A stretch of 33,284 bases of DNA from UMGS1498 sp900552335. Its GTDB lineage: Bacteria; Bacillota_I; Bacilli_A; RF39; UBA660. The position numbers were made by a program, and so were the translations under genes. Of this stretch, positions 1-6,898 are shown piece by piece. The DNA lies in the NCBI GenBank assembly GCA_902477075.1, contig CABSFU010000010.1:1-33284 (forward strand), in the 5' to 3' direction. A model generated the notes under the pieces. That model saw only the letters and a program-made list of their open reading frames with translations, searched no databases and had not been told where the DNA came from. The first letter of the stretch is position 1; each line of letters begins with the position of its first letter.

Positions 1-460
1 CATTACTAACATTCCCTGTTCCATTATCTAACATTGCTACATATTTATTTGTTAAAGCATCAAATCCTATGATACAATTTCCAGTTTTTCTTTCTCCTAC
101 GATAATTCCACTATTATAGTTTTTATATACATAATATTTATCATTTGAGATACAAACACTGACATTTCCTTCTTTATCTAAATAGAGTTTTCCTTCTCCA
201 TCTATGGTTCCTCTATAATCTAGACTTTCTCCTTTTATGGTACTTCCTTTGTGTTCCTTATCAAATAAAAATTCATAGACTCCATCATTTTCTATCGCAT
301 ACAAATTGGCGGATTCTACTAGTCCCTCTACGCTAGACGCTAGTGCTTTCTTTTTACTTTCTTCTATTACATTTGTTATCATGGGTATTGTGATTAAGGT
401 AACCACTGATAATATTACTATCACAGCTAATAATTCAATTAATGTAAATCCTTTTTTCAT
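1..460 (-). CDS. Type IV pilin-like protein, copy 1 (C-terminus beyond window)
   Basis: The protein begins MKKGFTLIELLAVIVIL, a type III prepilin signal: cleavage expected between G and F, with the conserved Glu at mature position 5 before a hydrophobic helix. About 153 codons are visible before the window edge. The middle domain (residues about 45-150) holds two cysteines in the contexts VCISND and GNCIIGF. The start at 460 is preferred over the in-frame ATG at 469 because it lies about 9 bases after the AAGGAAGG ribosome binding site. Over the visible length it is nearly identical at DNA level to the genes at 19338 and 28814, whose C-terminal heads differ, so the missing head here cannot be predicted. 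Surface or secreted filament-like localisation is inferred from the prepilin signal. No pilus assembly gene is in the window. Confidence 0.85.
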   Translation of the reverse strand, partial: MKKGFTLIELLAVIVILSVVTLITIPMITNVIEESKKKALASSVEGLVESANLYAIENDGVYEFLFDKEHKGSTIKGESLDYRGTIDGEGKLYLDKEGNVSVCISNDKYYVYKNYNSGIIVGERKTGNCIIGFDALTNKYVAMLDNGTGNVSN

Positions 461-601
461 GTCCTTCATCCTTCCTTTTTATAGCAATAAAAAAGAAGAG
501 GTATTTAAAATACCCCCCCCCCGTTTGCATATAGCAAACACGAAAAATTCACTATCTACAAACTATATTACTATTTTTATTTACACATTTATCTTATCAA
601 A
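461..601 (-). promoter_or_regulatory. Pilin leader with 10-G homopolymer and hairpins
   Basis: Reading in gene direction: TTGATA (600-595), then a 17-base motif around TAATAT (573-557), then a hairpin with stem GTTTGC/GCAAAC (539-523), then ten consecutive G (522-513). These are followed by GGTATT-TTA-AATACC, a U-rich stretch, and the AAGGAAGG ribosome binding site before the ATG at 460. In RNA the G run can extend the second hairpin by pairing with CCUCUUC (G-C and G-U pairs), and a U-rich run follows, so it resembles an intrinsic terminator in the 5' UTR. Homopolymeric G tracts are classic slippage sites for phase variation. Here the tract is outside the coding region and would tune transcription or read-through. 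Confidence 0.65.
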
Positions 602-721
602 TTTCATATGAAAGTTCAACTTATTTTAAATTTTTTTATTTAAAACACACTATATTTATAGTTGAACATATCTAATGCGTTAGAATATTCCTGACTTTTT
701 ATAGAAAGTGAGGTGGCGTTT

Positions 722-799
722 ATGACACATAGAGAAGAATATCTTTATGTTATCATTTTACTCCTATTACTTTTAATATTTTATATTTTAATTAAATAA
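722..799 (+). CDS. Small hydrophobic peptide, candidate type I toxin
   Basis: This 25-codon gene encodes a charged N-terminus (MTHREEY) followed by a single hydrophobic helix rich in Leu and Ile and a terminal Lys, as in membrane-active type I toxins. A strong ribosome binding site (GAGGTGG, 710-716) precedes the ATG. Bases 713-720, covering part of that site, are perfectly complementary to 811-818 in the 3' UTR, so translation could be self-blocked. Bases 663-677 can pair with 867-881 over 15 bp with one G-U, joining the putative mRNA ends. A minus-strand promoter at 887-915 would make an antisense RNA to the 3' UTR. I do not recognise the peptide family; toxicity is inferred from architecture only. 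Confidence 0.6.
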   Translation: MTHREEYLYVIILLLLLLIFYILIK

Positions 800-880
800 C
801 AAAATATCCTAACGCCACAGGGGGTCGTTAGGAATCCAACTAAAAGGAATATACCTAACACAAACTCATTAGGTATGTTC
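800..880 (-). ncRNA. Candidate antisense (antitoxin) RNA
   Basis: A near-consensus sigma-A promoter (TTGCAC, 17-base spacer, TATAAT) reads leftward with an expected start near 880. The transcript would be complementary to the 3' UTR of the peptide gene. It contains the hairpin 851-876 and then the hairpin 807-833 (8-bp stem TCCTAACG/CGTTAGGA), which is followed on this strand by a T-rich run that may terminate it. Length about 75-85 nt is inferred. Convergent 3' overlap matches the layout of txpA/RatA-type systems. Confidence 0.45.
807..833. terminator. Hairpin after the small peptide gene
   Basis: Inverted repeat with 8-bp arms at 807-814 and 826-833 and an 11-base loop. On the minus strand a T-rich stretch follows, so it may terminate the antisense RNA. 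On the plus strand its left arm competes with the pairing of 811-818 to the ribosome binding site. Confidence 0.45.
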
Positions 881-886
881 ACTTTT

Positions 887-915
887 ATTATATATAATTT
901 ATATATTTTGTGCAA
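887..915 (-). promoter_or_regulatory. Sigma-A promoter for antisense RNA
   Basis: On the minus strand TTGCAC (915-910) and TATAAT (892-887) are separated by exactly 17 bases. No gene lies directly downstream on this strand for over 400 bases; what lies there is the complement of the peptide gene's 3' UTR. Confidence 0.6.
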
Positions 916-955
916 TTGTTTTGAAATTATTATTCAAAATTTTCTATAACAAATA

Positions 956-1207
956 TTACTTAGATGCATATTTTCTTCTGGTAGCCTCTCCTCCACGTAA
1001 ATGTCTTTCTTGTTTATTTTTAGTTAATACCTTTTGAGCTTGCTCATAAACAATAGGAGATTCACCTGCTAATCGTTCTGTTAAATCTTTATGAACTGTA
1101 GATTTACTAACACCAAATATTTTAGCTGTTTCTCTTACAGTTGCATTATTTTTTACAACATAATTTCCAATACATAAAGCTCTCTCATATATATATAAGT
1201 TTTTCAT
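956..1207 (-). CDS. spoIIID: Sporulation transcriptional regulator SpoIIID
   Basis: SpoIIID is a small DNA-binding protein that switches mother-cell gene expression between the sigma-E and sigma-K stages. The 83-residue product has the family's helix-turn-helix: residues about 23-42 contain ATVRETAKIFGVSKSTVHKD. A basic tail follows (KNKQERHLRGGEATRRKYASK region). It is slightly shorter than the 93-residue Bacillus subtilis protein. A GGAGG ribosome binding site sits just before the ATG. A sigma-E-like promoter (CATATAAT at 1231-1224) overlaps the short gap to lepA, which is upstream on the same strand. Identification rests on close motif similarity and length. Confidence 0.93.
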   Translation of the reverse strand: MKNLYIYERALCIGNYVVKNNATVRETAKIFGVSKSTVHKDLTERLAGESPIVYEQAQKVLTKNKQERHLRGGEATRRKYASK

Positions 1208-1223
1208 ATTTCCTCCTTAATAT

Positions 1224-1251
1224 ATTATATGATTGCTTTACTACATCATTC
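1224..1251 (-). promoter_or_regulatory. Possible sigma-E promoter of spoIIID
   Basis: GAATGAT (1251-1245), a 13-base spacer and CATATAAT (1231-1224) resemble the sigma-E consensus (KMATATT, 13-15, CATACAnT): 5 of 7 and 7 of 8 matches. In B. subtilis spoIIID is sigma-E dependent. Confidence 0.4.
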
Positions 1252-1256
1252 CATTT

Positions 1257-3059
1257 TTAACTTTGATCATCCATGCTAAGTACAGATAAAAAGGCTTCTT
1301 GTGGTATTTCTACATTTCCTACCATTTTCATTCTTTTCTTACCTTCTTTTTGTTTTTCTAGCAATTTTCTTTTTCGACTTACGTCTCCACCATAACATTT
1401 AGCAAGAACATTTTTTCTTACTGCTTTAATGGTTTCTCTAGCAATTACTTTGGAACCAATCGATGCCTGAATTGGTACTTCAAATTGTTGTCTTGGAATT
1501 AATTTTTTTAAATTTTCAACTACAATTTTTCCTCTTGCATAAGCAAAATCCTTATGAACAATAGTGCTTAAAGCATCGACTGATTTTCCATTTAATAAAA
1601 TATCCATTTTTACTAAATTGCTACTTTTGTAACCAATCAATTCATAATCAAAAGAAGCATATCCCTTTGTATAAGATTTTAATTTATCAAAAAAATCATA
1701 TACAATTTCAGATAAAGGAATTTCATAATGAATATTTACTCTAGTTGCGTCTAAGTATTCTAAAGAAACATAATTTCCCCTTTTATTCTGACAAAGTTCC
1801 ATAATTGGACCAATATACGTACTAGGAACAAAAATATTTGTTCTAATATAAGGTTCTTTAATGTCTGCTATTTTAGCGCGATCTGGCAATTTAACAGGAC
1901 TATCAATCATAACATGAGTATGATCTGTCAACTCTACATCATAAACAACGGAAGGAGAAGTAGCTATCAACTCGATATTAAACTCTCTTTCTATTCTTTC
2001 TTCAATGATTTCCATATGTAAAAGTCCTAAAAAGCCACATCGAAAACCAAATCCTAAAGCTTCACTTGTTTCTGGTGAAAACTCCAAAGAAGCATCATTT
2101 AGTTTTAATTTTTCCAAAGCTTCTTTTAAATCATCGAATTCACTAGAGGAAGTTGGATATAATCCACAAAATACCATAGGTTTCATAGGCTTGTATCCTG
2201 GTAAATGAGTTGCATTTTCATCACTTTCTAAACAAATGGTATCTCCTACTTTTACATCTTCTATATTTTTAATACTGGCACATAAATATCCAACTTCTCC
2301 AGTATTTAATATTTTTTTATCAATCTCTTTTGGATTATGAACACCTAGTTCTACAACTTCATAAATAGAATTGGTTGCTAACATTTTAATTTTATCTTTT
2401 ACCTTAACACTACCGTTTACAACTCTAATAGAAGTAATAATTCCTCTATAAGAATCAAAATAGCTATCAAAAATCAAAGCTTTTAATGGTTCTTTTTCAT
2501 CACCTGATGGTGCAGGAACCCTTTCAATTACTGCATCTACTAAGTCTTGAATTCCAATACCATTTTTGGCACTTGTTAAAACGATTTCATTTTCTTCAAA
2601 TCCTAAAGTATCCATTAATTCTTTTTTTACTTTGTCAATATCAGCATTTGGTAAATCAATTTTGTTAATAACAGGAATAATGGTTAAATTATTGTCTAGA
2701 GCTAGATAAAGATTAGCTAACGTTTGTGCTTCTATTCCTTGTGCCGCATCTACTACCAAAATTGCGCCCTCACAAGCTGCCAAACTTCTAGATACTTCAT
2801 AAGAAAAATCAACATGTCCCGGTGTATCAATTAAATTCAGTAAATATTCTTCCCCTTTATATTGATAATTTAAGCTAACAGCATTTAATTTAATGGTAAT
2901 GCCACGTTCTCTTTCTATATCCATGTTATCCAACATTTGGTCTTGAATTTCTCTTTTACTAACTGCGCCTGTAATTTCTAAGATACGATCAGCTAGTGTA
3001 CTTTTACCATGATCAATATGTGCTATAATAGAAAAGTTTCGTATATGTTTTTGATCCAT
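1257..3059 (-). CDS. lepA: Elongation factor 4 (LepA), ribosomal back-translocase GTPase
   Basis: LepA binds ribosomes and promotes back-translocation. The 600-residue product matches the family length. Visible GTPase motifs: AHIDHGKST near residues 13-21 (G1), DTPGHVDF (G3) and NKID (G4). The C-terminus has the LepA-specific region with GSKVIARETIKAVRKN and AKCYGGDVSRKRKLLEKQK. The start at 3059 (MDQKHIRNF) is chosen over the longer frame from 3137 because AGGTGA precedes it and the family begins just before the IAHIDHGKST motif. It lies upstream of spoIIID on the same strand and diverges from spoVIF. An extended -10 (TGCTATAAT, 3084-3076) lies just upstream, though its predicted start would nearly reach the ribosome binding site. 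Confidence 0.97.
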   Translation of the reverse strand: MDQKHIRNFSIIAHIDHGKSTLADRILEITGAVSKREIQDQMLDNMDIERERGITIKLNAVSLNYQYKGEEYLLNLIDTPGHVDFSYEVSRSLAACEGAILVVDAAQGIEAQTLANLYLALDNNLTIIPVINKIDLPNADIDKVKKELMDTLGFEENEIVLTSAKNGIGIQDLVDAVIERVPAPSGDEKEPLKALIFDSYFDSYRGIITSIRVVNGSVKVKDKIKMLATNSIYEVVELGVHNPKEIDKKILNTGEVGYLCASIKNIEDVKVGDTICLESDENATHLPGYKPMKPMVFCGLYPTSSSEFDDLKEALEKLKLNDASLEFSPETSEALGFGFRCGFLGLLHMEIIEERIEREFNIELIATSPSVVYDVELTDHTHVMIDSPVKLPDRAKIADIKEPYIRTNIFVPSTYIGPIMELCQNKRGNYVSLEYLDATRVNIHYEIPLSEIVYDFFDKLKSYTKGYASFDYELIGYKSSNLVKMDILLNGKSVDALSTIVHKDFAYARGKIVVENLKKLIPRQQFEVPIQASIGSKVIARETIKAVRKNVLAKCYGGDVSRKRKLLEKQKEGKKRMKMVGNVEIPQEAFLSVLSMDDQS

Positions 3060-3285
3060 AAAATCACCTAGTGATATTATAGCAAAAAAAAACTTTATAG
3101 AAAATAAAAATAATGGAAAATTCATTTGTTTAGACAAAAACGCTATTGATATTTCATAAATATACCTTATAAAATATCAAGTTATTTAGGATTCAATCAT
3201 TTATATCACACGAAAGAATATAACCTAAAACAATTATATTAACCTATTTTAAATAAACACATATATTATGTTAGGAGGTTGTGGT

Positions 3286-3528
3286 ATGAACTTTTCTGAT
3301 AGTTTTTTTAAAAAAATTGAAAAAAAGACAAATGTAAATAAAGAAACTATTTTAGCACTTGCTACTAAATTACAACAAAATGATTTAAAAAATGAAGGAA
3401 CACTAAGAGAGGTAATCCAAGAACTTGGAAAATTAACTGGTAAAGAAGTATCAAAAGAAAAAGAGGAAAAAATTATTGAAGCAGTAAAAAATGATAAAGT
3501 ACCTAAGAATTTAGACAAAATGGTATAA
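3286..3528 (+). CDS. spoVIF: Stage VI sporulation protein F (SpoVIF)
   Basis: SpoVIF is a small mother-cell protein needed for late spore coat assembly in Bacillus. The 80-residue product begins MNFSDSFFKKIEKKTNV and contains the family's pattern of a short helix, a segment on activity of the helix pair (LRE VIQELGKLTGK) and a VSKEKEEKIIEAVKNDK-like tail. The start at 3286 is set by a strong AGGAGG at 3273-3278; an upstream in-frame ATG at 3268 lacks a site. It is followed directly by a terminator and then by spoIVA in the same direction, which supports a sporulation role. Family assignment is from remembered sequence pattern. Confidence 0.8.
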   Translation: MNFSDSFFKKIEKKTNVNKETILALATKLQQNDLKNEGTLREVIQELGKLTGKEVSKEKEEKIIEAVKNDKVPKNLDKMV

Positions 3529-3553
3529 AATCTACTAAAACAGTAGATTTTTT
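3527..3553 (+). terminator. Intrinsic terminator after spoVIF
   Basis: A 9-bp stem (3528-3536 with 3542-3550) overlapping the stop codon, with a short A-rich loop and a run of T. Confidence 0.8.
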
Positions 3554-3574
3554 GGTATACACATTATTTAAACA

Positions 3575-3582
3575 CATATAGT
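3575..3582 (+). promoter_or_regulatory. Possible sigma-E -10 of spoIVA
   Basis: CATATAGT resembles the sigma-E -10 (CATACAnT) and lies 25 bases before the spoIVA start. The -35 is poor (GGTATAC region), so this is weak. Confidence 0.25.
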
Positions 3583-3607
3583 TAATTGAAATGAAAGTAG
3601 GGATTAG

Positions 3608-5083
3608 ATGGAAAAAATAGATATTATTAAAAGCATTACCGAAAGAACAGGAGGAGATATTTATTTAGGAGTAGTTGGTGCTGTTAGAACTGGTAAATCA
3701 ACTTTTATCAAAAAAGTAATTGAAACCCTAGTCGTTCCTAACATTGAAGATGAATATGAGAAAAAAAGAGCATTAGATGAAATACCACAAAGTGCACAAG
3801 GAAAAACAATTATGACAACTGAGCCAAAATTTGTACCTAGTAATGCAGCTAAAATTAAAATTGATGAATTTGAATCCAGCATTCGTTTAGTAGATTGTGT
3901 TGGATATGTCATTGATGGGTGTAAAGGATATGAAGACGAAAATGGTCCTAGAATGGTAAAGTGTCCATGGTATGATGAAGAAATACCCTTTGTAGAAGCA
4001 GCGGAAATTGGAACAGAAAAAGTAATTCGTGACCACTCTTCTATTGGTATTGTAATTACTACAGATGGATCTTTTACAGAAATTGAAAGAAATAATTACG
4101 TAGAAGCAGAAGAAAGGGTTGTAAATGAATTAAAAGAAATTGGAAAACCATTTATCGTTGTATTAAATTCTTCTCACCCAATGTTACCAGAAACAGAAAG
4201 ACTAGCTTCTAAATTATCAGAAGACTATGGTGTTCCTGTTTTACCTATGAATGTAGAAAATATGTCTGATAGAGATATTTATACAGTATTAAAAGAAGCA
4301 TTATACGAATTTCCAGTACTAGAAGTAAAAGTTAATATGCCTGAATGGATTGCTCTATTATCACCAAATAATTGGTTAAAAAAAATATTTATCGATAAAA
4401 TTAAAGAAAGTGTTGTAGAAATTGATAAATTGAAAGATATCGATTTTATTACAAATCACTTTAGTAATTGTGAATACATAAAAAAAGCATATTTATCAGA
4501 GGTAGATGCTTCTACTGGTATCGTAACGGTAAATCTTGAAGCTGAAGATAATCTGTATAATGCTGTACTAAAAGAAATTATTGGTGTTGATATTACTAGT
4601 AAGGCTTCTCTTCTTCAATTATTCCAAGATTATAGTGAAGCTAAAGCAGAATATGATCAAATTAAAACTGCTTTAAAAATGGTAAAACAAACTGGTTATG
4701 GGGTTGCTTCCCCTAGCCTAATGGATATGAAGTTAGATAAACCTGAAATTATCAAGCAAGGAAGTCGTTATGGAATCAAATTAAAAGCAGTTGCTCCTTC
4801 TATTCACATGATACGTGTAGATGTGGAATCTACTTTTGAACCAATTATTGGATCTGAACTTCAAAGTAAAGAATTAATTGATTATTTAATGAAAGATAAT
4901 GATACTTGTCCAGATAATATTTGGAAAAGTGAAATTTTTGGTAGAAGTTTAGACGTTATTGTAAAAGAAGGTATTCAAGCAAAATTATCTTTAATGCCTG
5001 ACAACGTTCGTTTCAAATTATCACAGACTCTTACAAAATTAGTTAATAAAGGTAGTGGAAATTTATTTGCAATTGTACTTTAA
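3608..5083 (+). CDS. spoIVA: Stage IV sporulation protein A, coat basement-layer ATPase
   Basis: SpoIVA is the ATP-hydrolysing scaffold that polymerises on the forespore surface and anchors the coat. The 491-residue product matches the B. subtilis length (492). It has a Walker A motif GAVRTGKSTF near residues 24-33, a Walker B-like region VDCVGYV, and the conserved stretches QGKTIMTTEPKFVP, ERNNYVEAEERVV and the hydrophobic C-terminus NLFAIVL. Start is the ATG after a modest GTAGGGA site. It follows spoVIF after a terminator and has its own terminator overlapping its stop codon, so it is probably transcribed alone. Confidence 0.97.
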   Translation: MEKIDIIKSITERTGGDIYLGVVGAVRTGKSTFIKKVIETLVVPNIEDEYEKKRALDEIPQSAQGKTIMTTEPKFVPSNAAKIKIDEFESSIRLVDCVGYVIDGCKGYEDENGPRMVKCPWYDEEIPFVEAAEIGTEKVIRDHSSIGIVITTDGSFTEIERNNYVEAEERVVNELKEIGKPFIVVLNSSHPMLPETERLASKLSEDYGVPVLPMNVENMSDRDIYTVLKEALYEFPVLEVKVNMPEWIALLSPNNWLKKIFIDKIKESVVEIDKLKDIDFITNHFSNCEYIKKAYLSEVDASTGIVTVNLEAEDNLYNAVLKEIIGVDITSKASLLQLFQDYSEAKAEYDQIKTALKMVKQTGYGVASPSLMDMKLDKPEIIKQGSRYGIKLKAVAPSIHMIRVDVESTFEPIIGSELQSKELIDYLMKDNDTCPDNIWKSEIFGRSLDVIVKEGIQAKLSLMPDNVRFKLSQTLTKLVNKGSGNLFAIVL

Positions 5084-5097
5084 CAATTGCTTTTTTT
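5069..5097 (+). terminator. Intrinsic terminator of spoIVA
   Basis: 8-bp stem GCAATTGT/ACAATTGC (5069-5076, 5083-5090) spanning the stop codon, followed by seven T. Confidence 0.85.
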
Positions 5098-5107
5098 ATA
5101 AAAAAAA

Positions 5108-5500
5108 TTATCTTTCGATAACTTTATATAATTTCACATATTTTTTGAAACCTACCAATTTTAATTGTTTTTCTTCTTTCATATTCATTTCTTCTAATGG
5201 TAGAACAATTCTTTTTTGATAATCTGTTTCTACCATTGTCAAAATGGTATTATATAGATTTTCCAACTCTTGTCTTGCTTTAAAAATTTCATCCTTATTA
5301 TTGGATAAAGTAATGATTCTTTCATAACGTTCTGTTAATAAATTGATATATCTTTGTGACATTAAATTAAATGTTTCTTCTTCTCTTTGTATCACCATTT
5401 TTTCACCAGATGTGCTTCCTGTAAAAGATGGCAATACAATTCTATTTTTTGCATCTATATTCATGATCTTTTGACCATATATTTCATTTTCACCAAACAT
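5108..5500 (-). CDS. MraZ-like protein with two AbrB/SpoVT-type half-sites
   Basis: The 130-residue product contains two copies of the MraZ swapped-hairpin signature: DAKNRIVLP near residues 16-24 and DYQKRIVLP near residues 93-101, each D-x-x-x-R followed by a hydrophobic strand and Pro. MraZ proteins are DNA-binding, ring-forming regulators that normally head the division and cell-wall cluster; they are usually about 140 residues. Here the gene is not next to rsmH or ftsL but lies between spoIVA (convergent) and der (same strand). The linker between the halves is long and charged. It could be MraZ moved from its usual place or an AbrB-fold regulator of other function. Confidence 0.6.
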   Translation of the reverse strand: MFGENEIYGQKIMNIDAKNRIVLPSFTGSTSGEKMVIQREEETFNLMSQRYINLLTERYERIITLSNNKDEIFKARQELENLYNTILTMVETDYQKRIVLPLEEMNMKEEKQLKLVGFKKYVKLYKVIER

Positions 5501-5572
5501 ATAATCTTCCCCCTTTTATTGACAAATATTATACTTTATTTTAAAAAAAGTCAAATTAATGAAAAACAAAGG

Positions 5573-6889
5573 CTATTCTTCTCCTTTGTTCTTAAATTGT
5601 AAAATAATTGGTGTCCCTTCTAAATGGAAAGATTCTCTTAGTTTATTTTCTAAATATCTTTCATATGAAAAATGAATTAACCCTTTTGAATTTACCCTTA
5701 ATACAAATTTTGGAGGTTGTGTACCTTCTTGACTTGCAAAATAAATCTTTAATCTTTTTCCTTTATAAGATGGAGGTAAATTTAAATTGTAAGCATCCAT
5801 AATAACATCATTTAAAAGACTTGTTTTAATTTCTAATTTTGAATTTTCATATACTTTTATAATTTCTGGTAATAGTGTATGAATTCTTTTTTTTGTTAAA
5901 GCAGACAAATAAACAATTGGAGCATAACTAATAAAAGCTAAATCACTTCTAATTAATTTTGTAAACCTTTTCATTTCTTCATCTTTATTTTCAATTGTAT
6001 CCCATTTATTTACTACAATAACAACGGGTTTACCCGCTTCTAATGCATATCCAGCAATATGCTTATCATGTTCAATAATGCCTTCTTCCGCATTAATAAC
6101 TACCAAACAAACATCTGATCTATCAATTGCTTTCATAGAACGAAGCAAACTATATTTTTCAATACGTTCATAGACTTTTCCTTTTTTTCTCATACCTGCT
6201 GTATCAATAACGACAAAAGGTTGTCCATGATAAGTAAATGCTGTATCAACAGAATCTCTAGTTGTTCCAGCTACATTCGATACAATTAATTTATCTTCAT
6301 TTAAAATAGCATTCGCTAAGCTACTCTTTCCTACATTAGGTCTACCTATGATGCTGAATTTAATGACATTATCTTCATATTCTTCTTCCGTGATTTCATT
6401 AAAATCTTCTGTGATTTTATCTAATAAAGTAGCAATACCAATATTTTGTTCCCCACTAATCTCAATATATTCATCAAAACCAAGCACATAAAAATCATAG
6501 ATATTTTCTTTTGCATTTTTGTGATCTACTTTATTAATAGCAACAATTACCTTTTTATTAGATTTTCTTAACATATCCCTTACTACATAATCATTACTTG
6601 TTAATCCATTTTTGCCATCTACAATAAAAACAATAACATCTGCTTCATCAATAGCAAGTTCTACTTGATATTTAATTTCACTATTAAATGTTTGATTTTC
6701 CATATCAATTCCACCTGTATCAATTAAGTGAAATTGGTAATCATTATACTTTACATTTCCATAGATTCTATCCCTTGTTACACCAGGGGTATCTTCAATA
6801 ATGGAAACTTTCTTTCCAACTAAACGATTAAATAGTGTTGATTTTCCGACATTTGGTGTTCCTACAAGCGCTACTACAGGTTTCTTCAT
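5573..6889 (-). CDS. der: Ribosome biogenesis GTPase Der (EngA)
   Basis: Der is an essential tandem-GTPase needed for 50S subunit maturation. The 438-residue product has two G domains and a C-terminal KH-like domain. Domain 1 shows GTPNVGKSTLFN, DTGG and NKVD. Domain 2 shows GRPNVGKSSLAN, DTAGMRKKG and NKWD. Length matches the family. The ribosome binding site AGGAGG lies just upstream of the ATG. It follows the unknown gene at 6899 by 9 bases and ysxC further upstream, so the three form a likely operon with two ribosome-assembly GTPases. Confidence 0.97.
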   Translation of the reverse strand: MKKPVVALVGTPNVGKSTLFNRLVGKKVSIIEDTPGVTRDRIYGNVKYNDYQFHLIDTGGIDMENQTFNSEIKYQVELAIDEADVIVFIVDGKNGLTSNDYVVRDMLRKSNKKVIVAINKVDHKNAKENIYDFYVLGFDEYIEISGEQNIGIATLLDKITEDFNEITEEEYEDNVIKFSIIGRPNVGKSSLANAILNEDKLIVSNVAGTTRDSVDTAFTYHGQPFVVIDTAGMRKKGKVYERIEKYSLLRSMKAIDRSDVCLVVINAEEGIIEHDKHIAGYALEAGKPVVIVVNKWDTIENKDEEMKRFTKLIRSDLAFISYAPIVYLSALTKKRIHTLLPEIIKVYENSKLEIKTSLLNDVIMDAYNLNLPPSYKGKRLKIYFASQEGTQPPKFVLRVNSKGLIHFSYERYLENKLRESFHLEGTPIILQFKNKGEE

Positions 6890-6898
6890 AGATACCTC

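Larger units (their letters stand above)
1..601 (-). repeat. Dispersed pilin N-terminal/leader module, copy 1
   Basis: Near-identical DNA is shared with 19804-20432 and 29361-29986, and, for the coding part, with 32849-33284. The repeat covers the N-terminal two thirds of the pilin gene and about 140 bases of 5' leader. Similarity ends near a TTGATA motif at about 595-600. The window starts inside this repeat. Confidence 0.85.

Noticed and set aside
480..720. c-di-GMP riboswitch upstream of the pilin gene
   Set aside because: Riboswitches of this class often control pili in Clostridia, but the conserved core sequences are not present in any of the leaders.
3060..3137. N-terminal extension of LepA
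   Set aside because: It lacks a ribosome binding site and the family starts at the internal Met before HIRNFSIIAHIDHGKST.
3260..3268. Sigma-K-like -10 (CATATATTA) before spoVIF
   Set aside because: The predicted transcription start would fall inside the ribosome binding site at 3273-3278.
5573..5802. Short frames opposite der, lepA, ackA2 and the pilin genes
   Set aside because: They are antisense shadows of strongly recognised genes with no ribosome binding sites or conserved motifs.
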